Shown: positions 1-12,513 of the stretch, piece by piece | How the letters are laid out: each line of letters opens with the position of its first letter | Position numbering within the stretch: the first letter of the stretch is position 1 | NCBI GenBank assembly: GCA_023460995.1 | Contig: JAEWOE010000006.1 | Coordinates: forward strand, 62,001 to 126,000 | Direction: 5' to 3' | Length of the DNA stretch: 64,000 bases | Source: Bacillota bacterium | GTDB taxonomy: Bacteria; Bacillota_I; Bacilli_A; RF39; UBA660 | Notes under the pieces: generated by a model | What the model saw: the letters and a program-made list of their open reading frames with translations, nothing else | Database searches by the model: none | Told to the model about the DNA's origin: nothing | Made by a program: the position numbers and the translations under genes

Positions 1-429
1 ATCATCACCATCATATAAGAAGCAATTACTTAAAACTTCTTTTCTGTCACCTTCAATTAAGTATAATGAATCTTCCTCTTCTAAGATAGATGAGAAGTAG
101 TTTACTTTATATTGAGTAACATTTGAAAGAGGAAATATAATTGACATAGTTTTAGGAAATATTACTTTTTTTTCATCTTTATAATAAAGTGGAGTAGAAT
201 CTAAGGTAACTATAACATCATTAAATAATAATTCTGTTATATCATTATTATTGCTTAACTTTATATTACCGCTGTACTCATATTTGATCCCCGATAAATA
301 TTGATAAAAATCATGTTCTTCTAAGACAAATTCCGTCAACCTATTTTTGAAAAACACAACCAATGAAACAACCAATACCAGTATTACTGAAGCTGCTATC
401 GAGCCTATTATAATCATTCTTTGCTTCAT
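1..429 (-). CDS. Membrane-anchored extracellular protein, partial (last visible gene of the F1-like ATPase operon)
   Basis: An open frame starts at the ATG at 429 and runs without a stop to the window edge (143 codons); the C-terminus is missing. A strong AAGGAG site lies just upstream, and the stop of the preceding gene is only two bases away, so it belongs to the same operon. The protein starts with a basic MKQR followed by one hydrophobic segment (about residues 5-27) and then a polar, beta-rich region, so it should be anchored in the membrane and face outward. The order of short strands resembles the membrane-proximal domain of the two FN3-type proteins at the head of the operon, but this is by-eye similarity. 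I do not recognise a family. Its function is presumably a structural partner of the F1-like complex. Confidence 0.7.
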   Translation of the reverse strand, partial: MKQRMIIIGSIAASVILVLVVSLVVFFKNRLTEFVLEEHDFYQYLSGIKYEYSGNIKLSNNNDITELLFNDVIVTLDSTPLYYKDEKKVIFPKTMSIIFPLSNVTQYKVNYFSSILEEEDSLYLIEGDRKEVLSNCFLYDGDD

Positions 430-912
430 AATTACCACTCCTTTATTACTATATCATTAAGACTTTTGAAAAAAGTATAAGATGCATAAACAAATATAAA
501 TAAGGCAAGTAGAATTACCATACCTACAACATACCATACAATTCTAATATCATTTAAATAACCTACTAGAAAACCCAGAAGAATTAATAGAACATATTGA
601 AACACTACATTAAAAATATCAAAAACAATTAAATGTGGTTTTCCCAAACAAATATTAAATATAGTACATAATAAAATTAGTAATATTATATACGCTAAAT
701 TAAATTCTGGAAGAAATATTAAATACCAAATTATAAAAACATATCGCATTGTAGTTGCTGATAAAGCCATGATTGCTTTATTACTTAGTTGCATAAATAA
801 TGTATACATTTTAATACTTTTAACATTAAGTTTGAATTTTTTAAATTTATAGTGAAATAAAATTCCAATTATGACTATAAAAATAGAAAAGCACGCAATA
901 AAACTAAAAAGT

Positions 913-3306
<2,394 letters not shown>

Positions 3307-3317
<11 letters not shown>

Positions 3318-4638
3318 TTTTTTCCTTTTTTAGAAATGCAAATGAGCTTAACATCTCTTCCTTCGTTTTAGGTGAATATTTATATTGCATTAAATTAGAA
3401 ATTATTTTCTTACCATCTTCCATTTTCGTTCTTAATTCTTCGCCCATTTCATCAATATTTGCTAATTCATATACATCTCTTGTTTCTAGATAACTCAGTA
3501 ATGCCCTTCTTAATTCCGCACCAGTTTCTTTCATATCATCTTCTTGTACAGCACCACCAAGACGAGAAACAGATAATCCATAATCTATCGCAGGTTTTTC
3601 ACCCTTATTAAAACTATTTGACGACAGAACAAGTTGTCCATCTGTAATAGAAATTACATTAGTAGAAATATAGTCCGTAATATCTCCTGCCTTAGTTTCT
3701 ACTATTGGTATGATGGTAATAGAGCCACCATTTTTATGTTGACATCCTTTTTCTAAAAGACGTGAGTGAGTATAAAATATATCTGCTGGATAAGCGTCTC
3801 TACCAGGAGCTTTACCTGACATTAAACTTATTTCACGGTATGCATCAGCATGACGTTTTAAATCATCAATTACGACTAGAACATCATACTTACTTGCTAG
3901 ATAAAATTCAGCTATAGATAAACCTACGTAAGGAGTTAAAGATAATACAGTTGGCTTTTCATCATTAAATCCTGCTAATATAAAAGTATAGTTTAATATA
4001 CCTCTTTCAAAAAGTTCATGATGTATTTCTTTAACTTCTTTTTTTGTCTTACCTACCGCAATATAAATGCAAACAACATTTTTTCCTTGTTGGTTAGCTA
4101 TTACATCTAATGCTAGTTGAGTTTTTCCAGTTTTTTTATCGCCAATTACTAATTGCCTTTGTCCTTTTCCAATTGGATAAATTAAGTCTATACCTGTAAT
4201 TCCTGTTAGCAATGGGCGATTAACTTTTGTACGATCCATAATTGAAAGATTAGGATTTTCAACATTAATTTTTTGTAGTCCATCAAACTTTTTACCAGTT
4301 AACTTATCTTCACCAAATATATCTACAACTCTTCCCATATAATTACTTGATACATATGATTTAAATTCTTCACCAGTTGAATAAACAATATCGCCAACAG
4401 TAACTTTATCATTCTCTTTTAAAATTGCTACTATGACTGAATTATAAAGAATTTCAATTACATATCCAGTGGCTTTATTAGCAATATTTACTTGTTCAAA
4501 AAAACCAACATTTTCAAGTCCTCTTGCTTCAATAATATAATCTTGAACCTTAATTACTGTTCCAGTTTCATAAACATTATTATTTTTTTCAATTTTTTCA
4601 AGTTTAAGGTCCAATACCTCTTCTACGCAATCATTCAT
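3307..4638 (-). CDS. F1-like ATPase alpha subunit
   Basis: 443 residues against about 500-510 in typical alpha; the missing part is the last 60-70 residues of the C-terminal helical domain. Visible motifs are the P-loop GDKKTGKT (about 166-173), a Walker B VVIDDL (about 245-250), NVISITDGQL (about 327-336) and SVSRLGGAV with the arginine finger at about residue 359 that completes the beta active site. The N-terminal segment that normally binds delta is of ordinary length. AAGGGG lies upstream of the start at 4638. The overlap with gamma shows tight coupling. It is non-catalytic by family but needed for the hexamer. Confidence 0.93.
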
Positions 4639-4652
4639 AGCTAGCCCCTTTT

Positions 4653-5396
4653 CTATGATAAACCATAATCATATAATTTGCTTTTATATATAATCATTAT
4701 TCCTTTACATAAACTATCATCATAAGATGTTTTAATTAAATTGTTTAAATAGTCATAATTTTCTTCTCTATTACCAACTTTTACATATATTGTCGGATCT
4801 TCCTTACGGATTAATTCCTCTATATATCCTTTAAATTTTAATATATCAAATTCATTTTGTGAATAAGTATTTAGAATTTTAATTTCTTCATCTGTTAGTA
4901 TTTCTTTTAACAATTCTATTTGTTGTGCACTATTCATTAAAACTAATTTATATATGCACTCAAAATTTAATTTGTTATCAATATTAGCCAATAACTGATA
5001 AAGAGCATTACTACTACTTTGGATATTCTTTTCAATAAAACTAATAATCACTTCTTCATTATTAATATTAAATTTTTCATTAATTTTTTTGTATTCTCTA
5101 AAAATATGATCATCTTTATATGTAGGATCCTTAATTTCATAAGAACTATCAAATTTACTATTTGATGTTTTTAAATCATCTTCAATATTTATATTTTCTA
5201 AATTTCTTATTTTTTCATTAATTACTTCTAACTGTCTACTTTTAGATTCAATAATCTCATCATAATTTTGTAACCTATTTACAAAATATGTTTTTGCTCT
5301 TTCATTTAAATTTTTAACTGTATTTTTTAAAACCAAAAACATTAATAATAGTAATAATCCTACAATCAAAAATGTTGAAACTATTATTGAAAGCAT
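4653..5396 (-). CDS. F-type ATPase b/delta-like stalk protein (fusion)
   Basis: The frame opens at 5477 inside the c gene, but the ATG at 5396, just after the c stop, gives a sensible protein of 247 residues. It has one N-terminal membrane helix (about 1-24), a charged helical region likely to form a coiled coil (about 25-75), a low-complexity linker, and a C-terminal helical region ending in DDSLCKGIMIIYKSKLYDYG. That last stretch resembles the DPSLIGGxxxxIGDxVxDxS end of the delta/OSCP subunit. It lies between c and alpha, where separate atpF and atpH normally sit, so I read it as a fused b-delta peripheral stalk. The membrane helix and position are clear; the delta part is a weaker by-eye match. 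Confidence 0.7.
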   Translation of the reverse strand: MLSIIVSTFLIVGLLLLLMFLVLKNTVKNLNERAKTYFVNRLQNYDEIIESKSRQLEVINEKIRNLENINIEDDLKTSNSKFDSSYEIKDPTYKDDHIFREYKKINEKFNINNEEVIISFIEKNIQSSSNALYQLLANIDNKLNFECIYKLVLMNSAQQIELLKEILTDEEIKILNTYSQNEFDILKFKGYIEELIRKEDPTIYVKVGNREENYDYLNNLIKTSYDDSLCKGIMIIYKSKLYDYGLS

Positions 5397-5400
5397 TAAA

Positions 5401-5661
<261 letters not shown>

Positions 5662-7032
5662 TTAATAATTTATATATCTTGCAGTAACATTCATATTAAT
5701 GTTATTACCGTTATAGATTGTATCTTCTAGTCTTAATAGAATTTCATAACCGGGACTTGAGATATCCATATATGATTCCCATCCTTTTGAATTGGTAGCA
5801 GCTGTTGTATCTATATCAACTGAATTAATGGCAGAATTATCAGAATAAAGAACTATCTTTCCAGACTCAAGTTTATATAAAGGATCTATTTTTAAAGAAA
5901 AATATACTCTGTTTTGAGATATCTTAGTAATTGTAATATTATAATCTGGTTTAGCAGTTCTAACTCTTACTACATCCTGTATTTCTTCAATTAAGCTATC
6001 ACCATTTTCTTTATCTTTATAGTTATAACCTATACTTACGTCATATTCAGAATTTGGTAATAAATTAATTATACGATACTTTATTTCATCTTTATTTAAC
6101 TGAATTCTAGTTGTATTTACTTTGTCTGATAATAACAAAAATATAGATTCATATTCATTAGCTGGATCAATTACTGAGTAATTAACATCTAAGTAAGTAA
6201 TACTTGGATTGATATCTTTCAAAGAAACTCTTTTTTGAAATTTTGTAGTTGTTCCACTATTAGAGTCATTATCATTATCTGAAATATTAACATTGGTTGA
6301 GGACCCATTATTTATACTTGAATTACCATTATTACTATTAGAATTATTATTTTTAGTAGATGATTTATCTTTCTCAACATATTCATTACTACTACCAATA
6401 ACCTTCTTTAAATCAATTACTTTTCCTTTATATTTTAATTTTTCATTGGCCACATCAAATGTAAAATTTTGTGATTTCAAAATTAAAGTATTTAAAATTT
6501 TAAGATTAGTACTATCGTTTAGTAAAAGAGCATTTCCTTGTTTGTCTAAAACAACTACAAGAAAATTATTTACTAAAAAGTCCTTGCTACTATCAATTAT
6601 TTCCTTATCTATCATCAAATATTTTCTGTCTGATAACTTATAAAAAGCGGCATCAGTATTTTTTACAATTTCTGTTTGACCAGTTTTTTTCGCTACTGTT
6701 CCATCATCATATGTTTGATAAACAACACCATATGTATACATACGATAATCTTTAGGATTATAAACAATTGTTTCTGTTCCTAGTACATATTTTTCTGTTT
6801 TTGTTTTCAAATAATATTTGCCATCCCAGTTTTGATATATAGTCCCATCTTCTTCTAAAGAGATGGGATTATAAGATTCATCAAATAAATAGCTACCAGC
6901 TTCAACTGTATAGACATTTTTATCATATGATAATGCTTTTGTGATACCGAATATAAATATAGCAACAACAAATATCGCTATTACTGAAAATAACACAAAA
7001 GCTTTAATATTTCCCTTACCTAAATGTCTCAT
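5662..7032 (-). CDS. Membrane-anchored FN3-like surface protein (456 aa)
   Basis: Starts at 7032 after AGGAGG. One membrane helix (about residues 10-31) leads into an external beta-rich domain (about 35-215), a Ser/Asn/Gly-rich linker (about 220-265) and two FN3-like domains to the C-terminus. These are recognised by the LLPNSEYDVSIGYNY pattern of the F strand and by the alternating strands. The membrane-proximal domain is similar in order to that of the 1727-residue neighbour (SDRKYLMIDKEI here, SDTRFLLVSKNL there). The gene lies 15 bases ahead of the c-like gene and after the giant protein, so it is part of the F1-like operon. A role as an external effector or adhesin moved or presented by the complex is inference. 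Confidence 0.8.
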   Translation of the reverse strand: MRHLGKGNIKAFVLFSVIAIFVVAIFIFGITKALSYDKNVYTVEAGSYLFDESYNPISLEEDGTIYQNWDGKYYLKTKTEKYVLGTETIVYNPKDYRMYTYGVVYQTYDDGTVAKKTGQTEIVKNTDAAFYKLSDRKYLMIDKEIIDSSKDFLVNNFLVVVLDKQGNALLLNDSTNLKILNTLILKSQNFTFDVANEKLKYKGKVIDLKKVIGSSNEYVEKDKSSTKNNNSNSNNGNSSINNGSSTNVNISDNDNDSNSGTTTKFQKRVSLKDINPSITYLDVNYSVIDPANEYESIFLLLSDKVNTTRIQLNKDEIKYRIINLLPNSEYDVSIGYNYKDKENGDSLIEEIQDVVRVRTAKPDYNITITKISQNRVYFSLKIDPLYKLESGKIVLYSDNSAINSVDIDTTAATNSKGWESYMDISSPGYEILLRLEDTIYNGNNINMNVTARYINY

Positions 7033-7053
7033 ATGATCCTCCTATATAACAAT

Positions 7054-10000
7054 CTAATTATTAGTATAATTATGTTCAATTGAAGCTGTTTTAACTATTC
7101 TATCCTCATATAAAAATTGTAATTCTATATAATAAATTCCCGTTTTTGGTAAAGTTTCTGGTAGCGTAAACAAATAATAATTTTCATCACCACTAGCTAT
7201 TTGAGATGGTATAAAAGGAATTGTTCCATCCTGTGCATAGCCACTAAAATTATATATTGAATATCTAAGATTACCTATCGATGTTAATTTATAGCTATTA
7301 TAAAATAATAAGTCGACTTTTGATTTAGAAGTTGAATTCATAGCTGTATATAAATCACCCATATCAATACCAGAATCATCAAGTGTTGATTTCGAATAGG
7401 TCGACTCATATCGTTCTATATCAGTCATATTATTTTTTCTATCTATATAAGTCGTAACTATTATTTTATATTCTCGTGCTCTTTCCAGATTTGTAAGTAT
7501 AATAGTATTATTTAAACTATTAATACTATATTCTACATACTTATATTTATCTGGAGTGACATCAGTTCCTCTATTATCTACAACTTTAATAGTATACGTA
7601 CCATTAACAATAACTTTATGAATGTCTGATACACTTATTTTAAAATTCAACCCAGAATCTTCCGTTGCTGTACCAACAATACCTACAAATGGCGAACGTA
7701 ACTGATACAAATAGAAATCATAATTCGTGTTATCATCTAATTCAACTTCTACCTGTTTTCCATCAATAGTAACATATACAATTGGCGTAATTACTAAGTT
7801 GTATAATTGATCAAATTTAAAGCTACTACCTGGAGGGCATGGGATATTTTTAACCATGCTCTTACTAAATATTACATCATCTGTAACTGTCTCAGTAACA
7901 GGAATTTTTTGTAGAATACCATTTGCATCTGTTTCATAGCTGTATAACGTATATTTTATTTTGTCATAACCTACTATTTGTGATAGATTGTATGCAACTC
8001 TTATATTTTTTTCATTATATGTTGTAGCAACATATCTAGCATTTATATTAGATATACCAACAGTAGAAAGTGTTGAAAAATAATATATTTTTGTGTTGTT
8101 TTTATAATCAATATCATATAACTGAGTTTTTATATAATCAGTTCCATCATATACATAAGCATAGAGTTTTATATAATATTGAGTTTTTGGATTTAAATTA
8201 TTTAGATTAAATGTGTTCTCTGTACCTGCTACAGTAACTTCAGTACTGTTTACAAAACTACTAGTTGTTCCAGATTCATTTGTCTCATATAATTCTGCAT
8301 AGAACTTGTTGTCTTTAATTTTCGATGCATCTGCACCATAGAATTTCAAATTAATCTGGGCTGTTCTTAATGTTGTTGAAATATTTAATCTATCATTTTC
8401 ATTAAGCAAACTAACACCAGGAACTATCGTATCATAATTAATCACTTGTGTTCCATCACCAGTTAATGTTGATAGTTCCAACTTTTTAGCTATGATATTT
8501 TCATAATTATAAACTATACCTGTTTGATTACAAGTACTATCTAGAACTTTAGTTCGCGAATTACTTAAATTATTTAAAACGATGGAATTAGGATTAAAAT
8601 CCATATTATATATAGATCCATTAGCAGATACGTCACCTTTAAGATTATTACTAGAGTTTATTGTTAAATAATCTCCACCTACTCCATCTTTTATAATTGT
8701 TTGAAGAGCAAGTTTACTGCCAGTAATATCAAATCCTGTAGCACCCGTATCATAATATGCTTGCACTCCAATTGTTACCTCTTGATTTATAAACTCTTTA
8801 ACTTGAGCCAAATCCATTGTGACTGAATCATAATCTAAAGGTACATTATCCTTTATTATGGTTTTTCCTCCTGATGTGAATGAAATTCTTAGCGCCGCTA
8901 TTCTACTTGCATATTGAATATTATCAACATAATTTACTATACTTATGATAACTCTATTAACATCAGTAGTAGCATGAAATTGTAAAGTTTTCATACCAAA
9001 TAGAGAATCAAAATATTGATATACTAATGTTTTTCTTTTTGTTGAATCGTCTTTTTTTATCAATGCTTGTGAAGACTCAATACTTAAATTACCTTTTGTT
9101 AAGTTTGAAAAAGTAATTGTATTATAATCTGTTGTTGTATATTCTATTGATACTTTACTCTTTTCCGCGCCACCCATTGTTGCATATAATTCGTTTTTAG
9201 TCAGAGCTTTATCTATATCGCTAAATTTGTATTTAAATGTTATTGAATCTATTGTAGAAGTTGATGGATATAATTCAAAAACAGGTTCTTGCTTAGCAGG
9301 TGATATAACTTCAGATTTCAAAAGCACTCCTGTTTCTGCTCCCCTATAAGGATATACTGTTTCAGCAACTCCATCAAAATTAAGATCTAAGTATGCCTCA
9401 TAAACAAAATAATATTCATTACCTCTTGTAAAACTATCATCAGATACTTCAACTTCAGTTCCATCGTTTAAATAAAATTCCACATAATCGATTGTCCCAG
9501 TACTATCTACTTCGACTATTTTTCCTTCGGGATTTAAAGCTGAATTAGTCTTAGCATCATATATGTAGTATTTTAAGTATTTAGCATATAAACGACTATT
9601 ATCATATGATGCTTTAACTTTATAACCTATAACAGTATCAGGCTTTAATTCCGAACGATATCTATCTCCAGCATTTTTATTTCTTATTGCACTAACTTCC
9701 ATTGAATTATCAATATCAGGTGGCAAATCAGGAATAAAACCGTTTGACTTCACAGAAACAGTTTGTCTTGTTATTGGAATATTATTTTTGTAGTCTGTAT
9801 AATCATAAGCTCCTGTTATTTCTATAGTGTAATATTCTTCATGCATATCACTATTTTTTACTCCAAAAAAATCAGGAGTGATTAAAAATGATTTATCATA
9901 ATAAGTTTCCTTAAGGTCGCTATTATAAGGAGATAAATTACGGTCAACTTTCTTTACTGATTTAACTAATGTTCCAGATGTTGATTGTCCCGTATATAAA

Positions 10001-12237
10001 TTAAATACTAATCCAGTTAGAGTATTAGCTTCAAGACTATTATCAATACCTCCAGTTGTTCCTAAAATTGTATTTACCGAAAAAGCATTAGTAATACTAT
10101 CATAATTTACGCTGTAATTAGCAACTAAGGACTTTGTATCAGCAGTTTTCTCAATAACACTACCTATAAAACAATTATTAATTACAGAATTACCATCTTG
10201 TAAATTAACCGTTGTATATGCAGATATTGTATATGTTTCATTTGATCTTAAATTATTTAATGATAATGGAATTGATAAATTACCATTTGAAATTACAGAT
10301 TTACTTACACCTATTGAGTTTGTATAAACTATAGTTATTAAACTGTCATCTAAAGAAATAGTATTACCTTCATCAATTATAGTTAGTATCCCATCAATTC
10401 TTTCAAATGTAATTTCAGATGGATCAAAACGTAAAGTTGGAAATTGGACTCCATCCATTTTAAAAACAGAACTATAATCGCTTTCATATTCAACATATTT
10501 TTCATTATCATAAAATTCTGCGATTAGTTTAAAAGTATATGGTACTCCTCTAAAAATAGTTGTATCATCAACTTTTAAGTCAACTGATCCTAAAGTATTT
10601 TTATCAATAGTAGCTACTGGAACTGCATTTTTATCTGCAATAACTCTAGCATCATATATTTCATATTTATAACTTTGAATACCATTATTTACATCACTAA
10701 CATTATTTGCTTTTAAAGTGAATAATCCGCTTTTTTTATTAATGGAAGAAGAAACTTCACCAAAAGTTGGTTTGTACTTTAATGTTTTACAATTTATTTT
10801 TATTTCAAAACCATTTGAAATAACGACATCTTCATATAAGAAATTTGCCATTACTACACTATAAGCAGTATTAGCCGATAAGTTATCAAATATTACATCA
10901 GCACCACTTCTAGCATGTTCTCCGTCAACACTAACTGTTTTAATCACTTTATCATCTGAATCCAATAATAAAACATCTGCAGATTTTATATTAGAATATG
11001 ATTCAGCGTTTACTATAAAACTTAAAACAGAATCTGTGTAATAATTTTTTGTCATTGATATTCCAAGTAATTCTGTCCTAAAACTCTTAATAAGAAAATC
11101 ACGATTATATGTAATACTATCTTTAATGTAGTCAGAATTTATAATTAAAGTATATCCAGTATTTGGATTTAAATTTTCAATAGATATATCTAAAGAGAAA
11201 GTCCCAGAAGATTCTTCTCTTGAATAAACTACTTTACCAGAATTAGTTTCTACAACCTTTGTTGATACATTACCAATTAACATATTACTATTATCAGTTA
11301 TCTTAACTACTGCATCTAACTTGTTTGAGGCAACTTCCATATTTGCTATGGTAAAGCCAGGTAAATTATCTACCCCATCCTCAACTTCTTCAGTATCTTT
11401 ATCATCATCAGTTTCAACATCTATACCAGTACTATTTCCATTGTCTGGATTGGTTTTATCTCCTCCAGAATTATTGTTAGTATCTTCTTCTTCATCATCC
11501 TCTATAATTGGAATATTGTCATCTGAGTCAATAACGAGTTCAGATAAGGAAAATCTTTCCTTTGAATCATAATAAATCTTATTATTACTTAAATCAAGTT
11601 TCACAACGCTACCTAAATTGATATAAGAGTTTGATGCAATAGTTTGCATGGATACTTCTTGATTTTCTAATCTTACGATATTTCCATCAACAATGTTTAG
11701 TTCTAAATACCCTGAAATATTCTTTTCAATACTGTCAGTTACTAATTTTAAATTCTTAGAAACCAATAAAAATCTTGTATCAGAAACCTTAATAATAAAA
11801 TTAGAAAAACTAACTTTATTATTTGAATTATTTGTAGTATAAACACCGTCTTTATTTTCTAAAATAGTTTGATTAAAAATATTATAATATTTTAAGTTTT
11901 TCGAACCTAAATCATCTGCATTTATGATAACACTTTTCTTTAATACACTTACTGAACCGTCAAGATAATGAACTATGCCATTGTCTTCTACAGAAACTTC
12001 ACTTCCATCAATATCAGTAAATATAATATTAGAAGGATATTTAGCTTTATATTTTGAACCACTATTAAAATAATACTTCACCGATGCGTTAGAATCACTA
12101 TTATTAGCAGAAGAGAAAATATAACCGTCTTTTGTAAACTCTTTATACTGCTTACTTTCTTTATCAAACGCAAGGAAAAATACTATACCAATCATTAAAA
12201 TTACAGATATGACGATAAACGCTGCCTTACTTTTCAT
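7054..12237 (-). CDS. Giant membrane-anchored FN3-repeat surface protein (1727 aa)
   Basis: First gene of the F1-like operon, with GGAGG before the ATG at 12237. It has one N-terminal membrane helix (about 4-24), a beta-rich membrane-proximal domain (about 30-245), a strongly acidic Asn/Gly-rich linker (about 245-292) and then roughly 1400 residues of consecutive immunoglobulin/FN3-like domains. The recurring F-strand pattern is visible as LNPNTGYTL, LSANTAYSVV, LRSNETYTISAY, LNPKTQYYIKLYAYVY and LERAREYKIIV. No LPXTG or other sorting signal is present, so the only anchor is the N-terminal helix. Its coding length is nearly half of the operon. It could be a stalk, adhesin or capture protein. 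No known family member is recognised beyond the FN3-like fold. Confidence 0.85.
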   Translation of the reverse strand: MKSKAAFIVISVILMIGIVFFLAFDKESKQYKEFTKDGYIFSSANNSDSNASVKYYFNSGSKYKAKYPSNIIFTDIDGSEVSVEDNGIVHYLDGSVSVLKKSVIINADDLGSKNLKYYNIFNQTILENKDGVYTTNNSNNKVSFSNFIIKVSDTRFLLVSKNLKLVTDSIEKNISGYLELNIVDGNIVRLENQEVSMQTIASNSYINLGSVVKLDLSNNKIYYDSKERFSLSELVIDSDDNIPIIEDDEEEDTNNNSGGDKTNPDNGNSTGIDVETDDDKDTEEVEDGVDNLPGFTIANMEVASNKLDAVVKITDNSNMLIGNVSTKVVETNSGKVVYSREESSGTFSLDISIENLNPNTGYTLIINSDYIKDSITYNRDFLIKSFRTELLGISMTKNYYTDSVLSFIVNAESYSNIKSADVLLLDSDDKVIKTVSVDGEHARSGADVIFDNLSANTAYSVVMANFLYEDVVISNGFEIKINCKTLKYKPTFGEVSSSINKKSGLFTLKANNVSDVNNGIQSYKYEIYDARVIADKNAVPVATIDKNTLGSVDLKVDDTTIFRGVPYTFKLIAEFYDNEKYVEYESDYSSVFKMDGVQFPTLRFDPSEITFERIDGILTIIDEGNTISLDDSLITIVYTNSIGVSKSVISNGNLSIPLSLNNLRSNETYTISAYTTVNLQDGNSVINNCFIGSVIEKTADTKSLVANYSVNYDSITNAFSVNTILGTTGGIDNSLEANTLTGLVFNLYTGQSTSGTLVKSVKKVDRNLSPYNSDLKETYYDKSFLITPDFFGVKNSDMHEEYYTIEITGAYDYTDYKNNIPITRQTVSVKSNGFIPDLPPDIDNSMEVSAIRNKNAGDRYRSELKPDTVIGYKVKASYDNSRLYAKYLKYYIYDAKTNSALNPEGKIVEVDSTGTIDYVEFYLNDGTEVEVSDDSFTRGNEYYFVYEAYLDLNFDGVAETVYPYRGAETGVLLKSEVISPAKQEPVFELYPSTSTIDSITFKYKFSDIDKALTKNELYATMGGAEKSKVSIEYTTTDYNTITFSNLTKGNLSIESSQALIKKDDSTKRKTLVYQYFDSLFGMKTLQFHATTDVNRVIISIVNYVDNIQYASRIAALRISFTSGGKTIIKDNVPLDYDSVTMDLAQVKEFINQEVTIGVQAYYDTGATGFDITGSKLALQTIIKDGVGGDYLTINSSNNLKGDVSANGSIYNMDFNPNSIVLNNLSNSRTKVLDSTCNQTGIVYNYENIIAKKLELSTLTGDGTQVINYDTIVPGVSLLNENDRLNISTTLRTAQINLKFYGADASKIKDNKFYAELYETNESGTTSSFVNSTEVTVAGTENTFNLNNLNPKTQYYIKLYAYVYDGTDYIKTQLYDIDYKNNTKIYYFSTLSTVGISNINARYVATTYNEKNIRVAYNLSQIVGYDKIKYTLYSYETDANGILQKIPVTETVTDDVIFSKSMVKNIPCPPGSSFKFDQLYNLVITPIVYVTIDGKQVEVELDDNTNYDFYLYQLRSPFVGIVGTATEDSGLNFKISVSDIHKVIVNGTYTIKVVDNRGTDVTPDKYKYVEYSINSLNNTIILTNLERAREYKIIVTTYIDRKNNMTDIERYESTYSKSTLDDSGIDMGDLYTAMNSTSKSKVDLLFYNSYKLTSIGNLRYSIYNFSGYAQDGTIPFIPSQIASGDENYYLFTLPETLPKTGIYYIELQFLYEDRIVKTASIEHNYTNN

Positions 12238-12380
12238 ATAATCCTCCGATTAAATCTACGTGTTATTTCACGAAATATTGGCTAACAACTTACAACATAC
12301 TACATTTTAAATTTTTATTTCTTTTATACTCGTTTTCTACACATCCATTTTACATACCATGGATATACACTATTAATTAA

Positions 12381-12409
12381 ATGATAACATTTTTTAGCGA
12401 TATTTTCAA
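12381..12409 (-). promoter_or_regulatory. Predicted promoter of the F1-like ATPase operon
   Basis: Read on the minus strand: TTGAAA (12404-12409), a 17-base spacer, then TATCAT (12381-12386). This gives a 5' leader of about 135 bases before the giant FN3 gene. No other convincing promoter or terminator is visible until the left window edge, so the whole cluster is probably one transcript. An inverted repeat (12343-12364) lies just downstream. Confidence 0.6.
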
Positions 12410-12490
12410 TAAATAAATAGAAATATGTCGAATTTAGAAGGATATTTATGCTATTTTTTACATTGCATAAACAAGTGGTAAATTTGTTGC

Positions 12491-12513
12491 AAAAAAAAAG
12501 ACGCTTGCGTCTT
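12491..12513 (-). terminator. Terminator after the thioredoxin-like gene
   Basis: The hairpin AAGACGC-TTGC-type stem at 12498-12513 is followed on the minus strand by nine T residues. It overlaps the stop codon of the thioredoxin-like gene and insulates the F1-like operon from upstream transcription. Confidence 0.85.

Noticed and set aside
11321..11572. Plus-strand open frame opposite the acidic linker of the giant FN3 protein
   Set aside because: It is the complement of Asp/Glu/Asn-rich codons (Ser-rich when read backwards), with no ribosome site.
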